Shown one piece after another: positions 23,080-33,650 of a stretch of DNA of 62,336 nucleotides; position 1 is the first letter of the stretch, and every line of letters begins with the position of its first letter. The notes beneath the pieces were generated by a model, which was given only the letters and a program-made list of their open reading frames with translations, was not told where the DNA came from and made no database searches. Source of the stretch: Mycogone perniciosa (lineage: Eukaryota > Ascomycota > Sordariomycetes > Hypocreales > Hypocreaceae); contig JAOALB010000132.1 in the NCBI GenBank assembly GCA_025331125.1, forward strand, positions 1 through 62,336. The letters run 5' to 3'. The translations under genes were made by a program, and so were the position numbers.

Positions 23080-25502
23080 TTATGCCTTGCCTGCCTCCGC
23101 CTGCTCTTTGTTTTCATCATGGTACAACTCTGGGCAAGGACCAACCTTGCGGAAGAGAAGCCAGCGCTTGCACCACCACGGCAAAACCTCAAAGAGCTGG
23201 TACGATGCGTGGCGACGATCTGAAACGGCAAACACGTAGTCCAACTCTTCGAGGGTCTTCTGCTTCGTCTCGGGAACGAAGAGGAAGATGAGGACCAAGG
23301 CAACCAAGTTCAAGCCTGCGTAGAAGCCAAAGGCACCAGCAGACGTCATGGCACTCAGCATACGGGGGAAGGTCAGGGACAAGATGGAAGCCCAGAAGTT
23401 GTTGGTTGCCACAGCCCAGGACATGCCAATCTCACGATGGGACAAGGGGAAGACTTCGGCCGAGTACATGAACGGGACGGGACCCTCACCTATATCCAAG
23501 TCATTAGTATGCCAATTTTCCTCAGAGATATCGTCATGTGGCTCGACGGTAACTTACCCGGAGAGTAGAAAGCGGCAAACAGGTACACAAACGTGGCAAC
23601 CGCAGCAATTCTAGCCGTGCTGTTCTCAACATCGGGCTCGATAAGGTAGCACATGCCGGCAGCTGTATACATTGTTAGCAAATTGTGAATCGGGTCATAC
23701 TTGGAGGAGTGAACAAACTCAGAAGTGTCCAGAACATATTGGGGAATGTGAAGAGCAGCAAGGCTCGGCGGCCGAATGTGTCGATGGTCCACACGGCAGG
23801 CCAGGCAAAAACGAAGTTGATCAAGCCGAAACCGAAACTAGCCCACAGAGCCGTGTAATCTGAAATACCGCTCTCCTTGAAGATGGTGCTGCTGTAGAAG
23901 GAGATGATGTTGACTGGGGTACGATGATGTCGTTAGTCGGAGTGAGAAACAATAAGGGGGCTGTGGTTGCACTTACTTCCGCACATCTGCTGCGCAATCA
24001 TGACGATACCAGAAGCCCAGGTAGCGCGCCTAATGCGAGGAATGGTGAAGAGCTCAATAAAGCGGGTAGCCATGTTGTTGGTGACCTGAAGACCAGCCTG
24101 TTCGACGAGGATATCTTCCTGTCGCAGAAGGACATCGATGTAGTAGAGATCCCTAGCAGCCTGGAGAGGAGTGTTCCTCAGTCGCAGCAGTGACTTCCAT
24201 GCCTTCATGTGCTTCTTCTTCTTGAGGTACCATCGAGGGCTTTCGGGGCAGAAGTATGTGCCAATGACAAGAGGAACGGCCGGGATGAAAGCAGATGCGA
24301 ACTGCAAACGCCAGGCGATGTCACCAGTCCTGCCGACAATAAGATTGGCGCAAGTACCCAAGAAGATGCCTGAGATTGCGGTGGTTAGTCTCGAAGATTT
24401 CCCCTGGGATTTGTATTCGCCAAGCAGCCTTACCGAATGCCGTCCACACTTGCCAGGACATGACCAATCCACCACGAATGGAAGCCGGAGCATTCTCAGC
24501 AGAGAAGACGGGGACTGTGACTTCTTTCAGACCCATACCAATACCAAGCAACATTCTATAAGTAGATTGTCAGTAAATACAGCATTGATGAGATGAGTGG
24601 TGGTCCACGTACCGACTCGCAGCAAGCTGTCCCCAGGTCTGAGAGAGACCCATACCAAAGGGGGCAATGAGGGAGAAGATGGCAGCAATAAAAATGGTTC
24701 CGCGACGGCCGATCCACTCGTTGAGAGGATCAGAAATCCACCCAGCGCTATCATCAACAGTTAGTACGAGAACGTGAGTTGCAAAGTGAGACTATGGAAT
24801 CAACTCACAATACACAGATAGTGATGTATGGCATGGCGTTGACGAGGCCAATGATCCAGCTGTTGGTAGCACATTGGCCTTCATCTGCAACCGGTCCGCA
24901 GGCGGAACCAGCAGCATCTGGAATTCCAAGAGCAGTAGGGAAACTTAAGTTGGCACCGTTGGAGCCAGTCTGTAGGGGATGTTAGATGGGTGAACTGCTA
25001 AACTCAGACGAAGTAGTCGGCCACTCACCTGGTCCCAGCCCTGGATGGCAGCAGCAATAGAGCCGAGGAAAATGGTATAGTAGAGCGGCCATGGGTGCTT
25101 CCATCGGTTGGTGACCTCTTCCCTGAGGGCCTGCTTCTCGCTCTCCTCAAGCTCGTCGATGTTCTCGAAGTTGGCGGGGTTTTGCGCGACCAATGCGCCT
25201 CTCTTGAGCAGTGGCAGAATGTCGGCGGGAAGACCCCTCTCCCTCTGGAATTGCTCGACATTGTCGAGGAGCACTTCCTTAGGGATGCCCCTGAGAGGGT
25301 TGCGGACTTCGCCCGTTCCTTCATCCGAAAAGTCATGGGCTTTCGGGGTATTGTCATCTGTCGATGAGGCATGGCCATCCCGGATGCTGTCAGAGTATAC
25401 ATGTTAGAGCCAATGGCAAGTAAACACAGCGTGGGAGAGGAATTGGTCGTCTTACAGGCCCTCGTGCCTCTCCTCGTGGACGATCTTGTCGTCGACCGCC
25501 AT
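23080..25502 (-). CDS. MFS sugar transporter
   Basis: Nine exons: 25502-25456, 25386-25029, 24969-24809, 24747-24613, 24555-24434, 24369-23977, 23913-23701, 23662-23558 and 23489-23080. They join in frame to about 647 residues. Family signatures are GRRGTIFIAAIF after the second helix, CPESPRWYLKKKK at the central loop, QQMCGINIISFYSS in helix 7 and VPETKQKTLEELD after helix 12. These place it in the sugar-porter branch of the major facilitator superfamily, which imports hexoses, polyols or related compounds by proton symport at the plasma membrane; the substrate cannot be read from sequence. It has a long hydrophilic N-terminus of about 120 residues. Intron 7 (23663-23700) is only 38 nt but has a TGCTAAC branch site and correct phase. 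No obvious break. Confidence 0.92.
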
Positions 25503-25663
25503 TGTGTCGTTGTCACGCTACAGGGGCTGTCGTTTGTGTGTTGAGAGACCAGCCAGCTTTGTCCTCGTCTGGGGTCGGATTGGAGAGAGGAGAAGAGAGG
25601 AGTGGATGGATGGATAAACAAACAAGACTCGACGCAGAGAACGCGAGGGGATCTGCATCTATA

Positions 25664-25706
25664 TAGTAGTGGTAGTGGTAGTGGCAGTGGTAGTGGTCGT
25701 GGTAGT
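25664..25706. repeat. Degenerate AGTGGT microsatellite
   Basis: Imperfect tandem GTAGTG/GTGGTA units, about 160 bp upstream of the sugar-transporter start codon. Confidence 0.8.
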
Positions 25707-25765
25707 ATCGTCTGTCTGTCGTACAGACTGGAGCAGAGGCCCGGATGCGGAGTTGGTTCGCACTA

Positions 25766-25793
25766 CCCCAAACCCAACCCCAAACCCCAAACC
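25766..25793. repeat. C/A-rich telomere-like tract
   Basis: A run of CCCCAAA and CCCAA units. It resembles a degenerate telomeric repeat only in composition; no true CCCTAA units are present. Confidence 0.5.
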
Positions 25794-28071
25794 AACGCAG
25801 GGCTCCGTACCACTGCTGCCAATGAGGCACGAGATGCAATCTGAAATTTTGAGGGGCCCCATAATCTGTGAGGTGAGGCGAGGGTGAGGGTCTCACAATA
25901 GGAGATCCATGCCATGGGTTAGGAGGTTCGAGCCGGGCCAACACCTGCACCAACACCAACCCAACACTAACATTAACACTGACCGCGGAAGCGAATCGGT
26001 GGCTTCGGCTGGCCCAGACGCGCCTGTTGCGATGGGAGATTGTGGAGGTTGCGGAGAGCTTGTGTACAACAGCAACATGTTCATATCCGGAGAAGCCGCC
26101 TCAATGGCGACATAGGCCCTTAACAGGAGCTGTCCTGGGAGTCGAGGGCCGACACGCTGTAGAGTATGTGTCTGCGTTCGGCAGTTCGACAGCTGCCGTT
26201 AGCGTCAAATCTCGTATTCCGGTACCTCGACCCGCCAATGACCGTCGGCCGAAGTACCAGTCGGGGGATTTTTGTGGGTGCGAGAAGGGGCGAGGCGCAC
26301 AGACGCACATGATGGCATTGAGTGGGAAGGCGCTTGGCACCGCGAGCCAAGGATTCCAGGCAGCAGAATAAAAAATAAAAAAACGAACAGGGCTGGTAAA
26401 AACAACCCTGATTTGGATATGTATGGAGTAATTGCTGGATATTGCTATTATTGTGATGTGCGAGGCGGTGCCACACCCGTTCTGGAAGATCAATTTGGAT
26501 TCCAATATGTCCGAAGTAGGACATGATTTGTATGGAGTACGGGTCAGCAGTGTATTTAGTAGTCCAGCAGGCAGTAGTAGAAGCCATCACCACGACTAAA
26601 ACCGGCAAAGGGTAGCATCTGGCCGCAGTCTCACACTTCAGTGTTGCATCGTCCCCATGCGGAGAACGATCCTTTTTGCGGAGTGCTCTCGACTGTTTGA
26701 CCTACTGACTGTTCGTTCTCCATGTGGGGCCTCATTGGCCGAAAACTCAAAGGGATGGGTTGGACTGTGGACTCTGTGGAGAGTGTTGGAAGCATCACGT
26801 TGGCTAGAAACATGTGGGGGGGTTCGGTTCTCAGCCAGAGAGACAATTATTCGTACAGTACAATAGCTACTACTAATACCAATACTACCATGTATGTACT
26901 AATTACTGTTGTGTCTATGCAGAACCAGGACCCCGGCAAGTTTCTTCCACCGCTTCCCCAATCATGGGCTTCACGGGTCATGATGGACTGTGATGGAGAT
27001 GATGGAACAACTCCCAATGACATGACGGCCCAAGAAAAGGAGCGTCGATGTGGGGTGGTACGATTCATCTAGACCTCCTGCTTACAGTATAATGATGATG
27101 TTCTCTGCGGCTTGACCGGTAGTATTTGCTAATAGTGCCAGAAGTAGTAGATCTCGGGCGGACAGAATGCTGCAGCCTGGAAAACCCCACGAGCCCGATA
27201 TTCAGGCAGACATATTCCGTTCGATGACAGAGTCGGCTGTAAGCGACGCCCCCCGGATTACACACTAAGCTCCGAGCTGACCCCCTTGCCCACATGAAGA
27301 GGATTACATTCCCCGGGGGGAAATCAGATCAGTGGTGTGACACGTCGGGCTGGTCGTGTTGCTTCCATCATTTCCAAATTGAGGCCAAGATTGACGTTCA
27401 GCTCGGATGACACCTTTTCATATAATACTACCCTCGTTGATATAGGGAGAGTGGTTGCGGCTGAATGCGGGTTTACCACAGCTTTCAAGCCTGCATCGTT
27501 CGTGTATGTACGAAGCAATGTTACATTGTATTCCATCCATTCAAGTTCGTCCTCGTACATTTGCAGGAAATTGAGACAATGGTGATCTCTTGTCTCATCA
27601 CTCTGTGTGGTTCTGCGCATGCTGTTTGGCGATCCAATGCTACCCTATATCCATGTGGGTGGGGCGAAGAAACCCAGTTTTTTGACATTGAATAGCATGA
27701 CTAACTAAATTTGCAAACTTTGATGAGATGAGACAAATGTACGGTCTATACTAGTATGTAGTACTGCGACGTTGAGACAATATGAGTGGGTTTTCCGACT
27801 TCTTGTCTTTCAATACCCATTGTCGATACTCTAGATACTATCTAATAGCACGTAACTACTCCGTACTGGGTATGAAGTCAAGGATAGCGCGATGCCAAAA
27901 GCGGATGGGCATTGGCTGTAAGGCTGACCCGCACCCGTGACCCTCAACGTCACGTCCCATCTTCGACTTCCATTAGCCTTCAGAAATACCAAAAATAGCA
28001 CGTCCAATGCGCATCAATCGATATTCCACAAATATTCTAGAAATGGGAAAATAGCGTCTCATTATATCGTC

Positions 28072-30608
28072 ATGGCTGAGCTGCAGCCGCGTCCAAAGCA
28101 GGCAGCATGTCTCGTCTGCCGTCGCAGTAAGACCAAATGCGATTGGATGCCTTACGAAGCGCGATGCAGGCGATGCATCAACCTGAACAGCGAATGTATC
28201 CGTCCGGAGTTGCATCCAGGAAGGCAAAAGGGCATTAAAAAGCAAGTTTCATCTACAACACAACCTCTTGCAGGAGTCCTCGCTGACCGAACCATGAAGT
28301 AAGAGAGTAGGCCTCGAAAAGGCTCTCTATCAAATTCAACAGGCTATTCAGCGGGTCAAAACCGGTGAGCTGCGAGGCTCAGAAGACAGGAATGTGGTCT
28401 CAAGCTTGAGGCAACTGCTGGATGAGGTGGACTCAAGTGATGCGGCTGAGCATTCATCACGACAAGCTTCGCAGAGCTGTACCCAGGATAACGAGGGGGC
28501 GTTATCGTCCAGCGATGAGGACGATAAAGGTGACACCCTTGAGCACAGGTCTATGTCTGACTTTGGGAAGTACACAGAAGCAGGCATGGCAATTGATGAT
28601 GCCGAAAATCCCCTTCAACTTCTCGCTCGTGCGTCTTACTTCCAGCCCCCAGGTGATAGCCGCTGCAGTCGATACTCACCGCAAAACTCACGCCAAAATG
28701 TTGCCCCCAAAAAACAGAGCCCAGAGTCTGCGAAAATCCAGCAGTTCTTCTCACAAGCTCGTGTGAAACTAGACGTTGGTCAAGACCTCGACCCTATTGA
28801 CCTCGGCCTTGTTACTTTAGAAGAAGCAGAGTCTCTTTTCTCATTGTGAGCAGCCCTCACCAACACTACTGAATACTGGGCTTATACAGAGTGCAGCTTC
28901 CACAACAAACTAGCACATACAAGATGGGGTCTTGATCCTCGAGTCTACAACGTTTCATTCACCCGCTCTCGATCAGCTTTCCTATTCACTTCTGTCATGG
29001 CCGCCTCTACGCTCTTTGTGCCTACCGCAGACGCCCTATCCAAGAGACTCTTCAACCACGTCAAGCTGCTGGGCCAAAAAGTCATAACCCACAAATACAA
29101 ATCCGTCGAGATTGTTCTGGCCTTCTTGGCCAACATACCATGGATGTTCCCTGGTGAACATAGTACAGATGACGAGACCTGCACATACATCTCGATGGCG
29201 ACTACGATTGCTATTGACCTTTCCCTCCACAAAGTCTTGATACCCATAGAAAAGCTCGAATCAAGGTCAACAACGGTCTCCCGAGGAGAGTGCATGGATC
29301 CACGAACTGCGTTGCTGATTGACGGATTCCCTGATGTTGATCCATGGTCCGAGAGGGGACAGTTCCTCCTTCGGGGGAGGGAGAGATGCTACATCTCCTT
29401 GTTTGTGGCTGAAAGAGGGCAGGTATCAACTAAACTCATAAATGAAAAGTCGATATTAACCACCCCGCAGGATGTGCCTGGCGCGGGGCAGACCATTCGT
29501 GGTCCCGATATCCCGCCTCATCAAGGACTGCGATAATTGGCATAGGTCTAGCCTTGCTGATACGCAGGATGGTCATGTAATGTCCATGGCAGTTTTGAGA
29601 AGAAACTTGGTAAGCGATAGTATGAAGACTTGCTATAATACATGCTTATGTAGATAAGGACGGCCTTTTCAATACGGTCAGAGCACTCTGTGATGGATCT
29701 CAGAACGTCAATAGCGACGGATCTCTAGTTGCTCAGTCGTACGTCCCCGCACGTCCGATATACAGCGCTTCGGGTCTAACTTCAAACAGGATCCAGAGCG
29801 CTATCGAGCGATTCTTCGACCAGTGGTACACAGAATGGGGCGTTATGATTGGCATTGGTCCCGGTGAGTTGCCAAGCATTACGGAGACAAACTACAAGGC
29901 CACTTACACACTCCAGAGCGGCGTCTTCCTCCTTATGTCGAGATTCTTGTTACCCACACACGCCTTTCTACCTACGGCGGAGTCATCAACCATCCAACCG
30001 CTCCAGAAGAAGTTCGCTGCTTCTTCCGGACTGCTGGTCTATCTTCTGCCCTCAACGTGATGCGGGCCGCAATCCAGGGCGAATCGCAACTGCAGTCTAT
30101 GCCGAATAATACGGCCATCATGATATCCTTTGCTGCCTGCTTCGCATTAACGTTGAGCGCATACGCCACTGATGGATCTGCACTTGCACCGAGTATCAGA
30201 AAATTAATCGACGAGGCTGCTGGCGTCTTGGAGCGAATCGGCACCGTTACGAAACACCGCAACGGACTTTCCGTCCTGTACGGTAAATATCTAAGACACC
30301 TGCTGAAGAAATCAGGTCCTGCGAGTAACAATCTTGCACCAGCTGTACCACCAACAGCAGCGCCGGAAAAGGCACATACTTCGACGGAACCAATGCCCGT
30401 GAGAGCGTCAATGCCCCCGGCGGCTGACTTTATGGACCAGCCATTACTATGGCCGGAAACCCTTCAGTTTTCCACCATGTCAGATGATCAGATTGCACAG
30501 GTGCTGAATCAGCCAGGTAATGTTTTTGGACCTTCTTCTGGAGGATTATCTTGGGAAGATATGAATAACTTTGATTGGCTGCATTGGCCGGCATTTGGCG
30601 CTGGATGA
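28072..30608 (+). CDS. C6 zinc-cluster transcription factor, possible frameshift
   Basis: Exons 28072-28845, 28897-29418, 29471-29609, 29659-29738, 29790-29863 and 29917-30608 reconstruct a fungal regulator. The Zn2Cys6 cluster is CLVCRRSKTKC followed by CRRCINLNSEC (C-x2-C-x6-C-x8-C-x2-C-x6-C). The middle region has MCLARGRPFVVP and THTRLSTYGGVINHPTAP, typical of the fungal_trans domain. The C-terminus is acidic and Trp-rich. The frame breaks at TAA 28300-28302. Dropping one T there would restore a coiled-coil-like stretch, LEKALYQIQQAIQRV, after the zinc cluster. Alternatively a canonical 91 nt intron, 28299-28389, removes that stretch and keeps the frame. Intron 29419-29470 needs a GC donor. 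The target genes are unknown. The carrier and CoA-transferase genes lie just downstream. Confidence 0.75.
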
Positions 30609-30754
30609 AATCATGCTCTGGGATATGTTCTGTTGGTGTGGTTTTTAAACATTTATGAGTGTGTTATTAACCTTAATAAAACTTGACATTTTTGCTTCAT
30701 AAGATGTCCCCATTTGCGGCGCATATTTGCAGTCCTTTCTCTATTTCTCCTTAG

Positions 30755-32134
30755 TTATAGCGTGGCTGTATCTTGCTTTCTTGAGAAGTATTCGAGCCGT
30801 GTGAGCTTTCGAAGCTGTTCAATAAACACGAACGTCAGAACAGTATGGGGTCTGCAGCATAGTAAGTTAATGCCCGTTTATCGTCTTCTCAATATTTTTT
30901 CACAGGGAGCAGGAAACCTACGTTAGCCGTAACCAAGCTGGCGTCCATCCCTTCATCAAGAACCGCGGTCCTTCCTCTCTTGGCCCATGTTGAATTGTTG
31001 GGATCAAGCCCTGGAATAGGAGTCAACGGACAAGAAGAAGGATGGAGGAGGAGGATGGTTTACGCTTTTGCCCGCGTTGGACTGCATCCTGCTTTTCAGC
31101 ACGTCTGCTGGCGCGCAGAGTGTAGTTGCCACGGTGCCAGCGATTAGAGATGCGGCAGCATGGGTGGTGATGTCGTCTTTCAGGTTTGTGGCGGCGAGGA
31201 GATATTGCTTCGCGGAGGAGTATCTAGCCACCATGTTTGTCAGTCAAGAGTATTAAGCCGCCGCTCCTGAGCACATAGAGCTCACGTTGCAATCTGCGAT
31301 ACATCTAAGCATCTAAAGTTAGCCACTCCTCTCATCATAAGTTTTTTTTCGTTTTACCTACTCATTAACACACTCCTCACGACATTCGGCCCAATTCCCT
31401 TGGTGAATGCCCCAACCCCTTCCTCCATACAGACCCTCCAAAGACCCCGCGCCGCATTCCCATACTTGAACCTCTCCGCCGGGGCTTTCGCCCCATCAGC
31501 ACACATCCTCACTAAAACAACCTCGGTAGGATTGCCTATCAGACCTGCTATACCACCTGCTATGCCTGCGCAGGCGATGTTCCAAGATGTGGGCAGTGTG
31601 TCCCGGTTGGACCAGTGGAGGATGTGTGTGGAGAGGGAAGCGTGGAAGCCGAAGCGGGCGGTGGAGTAAGTGGCCTGGCGAAGGATGGAAGCAGAGAGGC
31701 CAGCCCAGAGGGAGGGGATTCCTGGAAGAGTGTGTTAGAATTGGTCTTAGCAAGAGGAGGAGGAAGAGGAGGAGTACCGTCTCGGGCTGCGAAGCGGTGC
31801 ATGGTGCTTAGCATAGAGTTGCTGGATTTCAGGACTTGCATCCGGCTGAGGGAAGTTAGCGATTCCTGATCTGAAGACAAAATGGAAGCGTTTCCCGGAA
31901 TACTTGCTATTTTGTTTGATCTAGGGGATGTGCTATGTCGCTCGAAGTTAGACGGGTCATCAACATCATAACAATCCAACGTAGGGATACCTACTGAAGC
32001 ACACAGCCATGGAGGCTGCGGCACCCCTGGATAATCACCAATCAGCAAACACTGGCGATAATGAGCCAGGTAGCAGCAGTTGAGGTCTCACCCCAGCCAG
32101 AACGGCTCTTTGGAGTTGTTCTTGGTAGGCATAT
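30755..32134 (-). CDS. Mitochondrial carrier, dicarboxylate (Dic1) type
   Basis: Nine exons: 32134-32092, 32015-31995, 31932-31908, 31845-31778, 31721-31362, 31304-31286, 31223-31064, 31010-30922 and 30851-30755, giving about 293 residues. Three carrier repeats show the signature P-x-[DE]-x-x-[KR]: HPLDQTKYRMQV, GNPTEVVLVRM and APADVLKSRMQS. The third, with FLMKGWTPAWLRLT and TVLTFVFIEQLRK, is characteristic of inner-membrane dicarboxylate carriers, which exchange malate or succinate for phosphate. Exons of 21, 25 and 19 nt are micro-exons. The intron after HPLDQTK (31846-31907) has a GCAAGT donor, so it is a GC-AG intron. The first junction is the least certain, and the first few residues could differ. 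Six helices fit the length. Confidence 0.85.
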
Positions 32135-32484
32135 CGTCACGGCTTCATAGACCAGCAAGATAAAGGGAGAAAAAAAGCCTCTAAAATCAAAACCACAACA
32201 TTGAAGAGAAATCTCAGAGACCTTTACCAGAATATGTTACTTGTCGATCCCTCGGTCCGGGTCTACGAAGTACGGCAGCACAATAATAGACGCCGGACTG
32301 GATCTTCGGGATCTATACCAAACGCCGAGAACCCGGAGCGAGTCAATGACGTATCCATCATCTCGGCGCTCAAATCTAGCCTCCGAAGCCGGGCGCCCAC
32401 TGCTCCGAAATCACCAGAAGCCGAGGTTTCCCGCCTTCAACACCATTGAAAAACCCCCCGAACGAACAACCCCCCCCAAAAAGA

Positions 32485-33458
32485 ATGCCGCCACGAGCAT
32501 CACCACAAAGCACTGCTATTTCTAGGAGACGAAGAATGTCGAAACTCTCGCCTTCGCTTAAGGCGCTCATCAATGCGCCGTTTGCGCGCCCGGGGCCTTG
32601 TGCTGCGCCCGCGAAGATTCGAGATGTGTACCAGGCCATTGCACGGGATGCGAAGCAGCGCCAGCTTGGGACGAGGCCGTGGTTGGCTATATCTGTGAGT
32701 TTGAGCCCCCCAATTGGCTCTTTCTGGACTCATTGCTTATGCGCAATTGCGGATAGGCTGCTGCGACGTTTACCCTCAACTCTCCAGACTCGCTCTCCGT
32801 CCTCCACAGCGTAGCGACGGCAGAGAAACCCGCAGAGGAGACACCCGCGGCCGAATTCATCCGCGAAGTCGGTCTCAAATGCATAAGCTTCAACGGCATC
32901 CCGCGAACCATCAACTGTCTCAACGCCTTCTACGCTTCCTTGCCGAAACATATCTCCTCCACGCTCTCGACACAACCCTCCCGCACGCCCACCATCGAGA
33001 ACCTCGCCTCGACGACCCTACGCGGGCGCAAGCTCTGGGACTCTATATATGCCCCCTTCGAAGACAAGCTCTACGATAAACTCGCCACCTCACACCCCGA
33101 CTTGCCTGTTGTCATTCTCCATAACCACTACGCGGGGATACTCTCCGATCCTCCGCCGGAGCAGAACCTAGCGCGACTGGGACGTGTGTTGACGTCGTTG
33201 GTGGCGGTATCGTGTCTGCGCGCGCAGACGGGTGTTGGACCGCAGGTGCTGTCGCATGTATTTGGTCTGCGCAAGGCTCTCGAGGATGGGACGTTCAAGG
33301 AGATGGATAAGCCGACGGAGGAGGAGGAACGGGCGGTTGGGTGGTTAGCTGGGGATGAGGGGAGTGAATGGGTGTTGAAGACGGTGGATAGTATCGCGGA
33401 GGCGTTGGGCGGGAGTAATTTTGCGAATGGGGCTGGGGGGCGGGAGTCGAAGTTGTGA
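32485..33458 (+). CDS. AhpD-like (carboxymuconolactone decarboxylase-fold) protein
   Basis: Exons 32485-32694 and 32757-33458, with a 62 nt GT-AG intron, give 303 residues. The recognisable core is IRDVYQAIARDAKQRQLGTRPWLA, then LKCISFNGIPRTINCLNAF and later SCLRAQTGVGPQVLSHVFGLRKA. This resembles the all-helical AhpD-like superfamily as found in fungal proteins annotated that way. The paired-cysteine CxxC catalytic motif of true AhpD peroxidases is not evident, so enzymatic activity is unproven. The N-terminus is basic and Ser-rich (SRRRRMSKLSPSLKAL), which may target mitochondria. An alternative start at ATG 32536 gives MSKLSPSLKALINAP. The gene is divergent from the mitochondrial carrier with about 350 bp between starts, so the two may share a promoter. 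Confidence 0.72.
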
Positions 33459-33650
33459 TAGATGAAGATGGAGTTGGATAGAACTGTATGGATATGGTAT
33501 TTGTGAATGAAGGGACGTGGAAGATAAGTGTGTCATGATCTCATTTTCTATGTAAATAATACTGTGGTCTTCAGGAAAGTCTATAGCAACACCAATCCAG
33601 GACTCATTCAATAAATACATAAATGTTACAGAAACCTAATAAAATCGAGC

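Larger units (their letters stand above)
25503..28071. other. Intergenic between sugar transporter and C6 regulator
   Basis: Contains the divergent promoters of the flanking genes and several low-complexity tracts, but no gene I can support. The minus-strand frame at 27324-27620 (98 codons) resembles no known family and was left out. Confidence 0.55.

Noticed and set aside
25766..25793. Interstitial telomere repeat
   Set aside because: Only C/A composition is similar; there are no CCCTAA units and no subtelomeric features around it.
28299..28310. 12 nt GTAAGAGAGTAG as an intron
   Set aside because: Far too short for splicing, and it does not restore the frame. The 91 nt intron or a single-base frameshift are the real alternatives.
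32092..32134. First exon of the carrier joined to an acceptor at the CCAG near 32025
   Set aside because: That acceptor shifts the frame and loses the HPLD repeat; using GCCGCAG at 32016 keeps SMAVCFTHPLD in frame.
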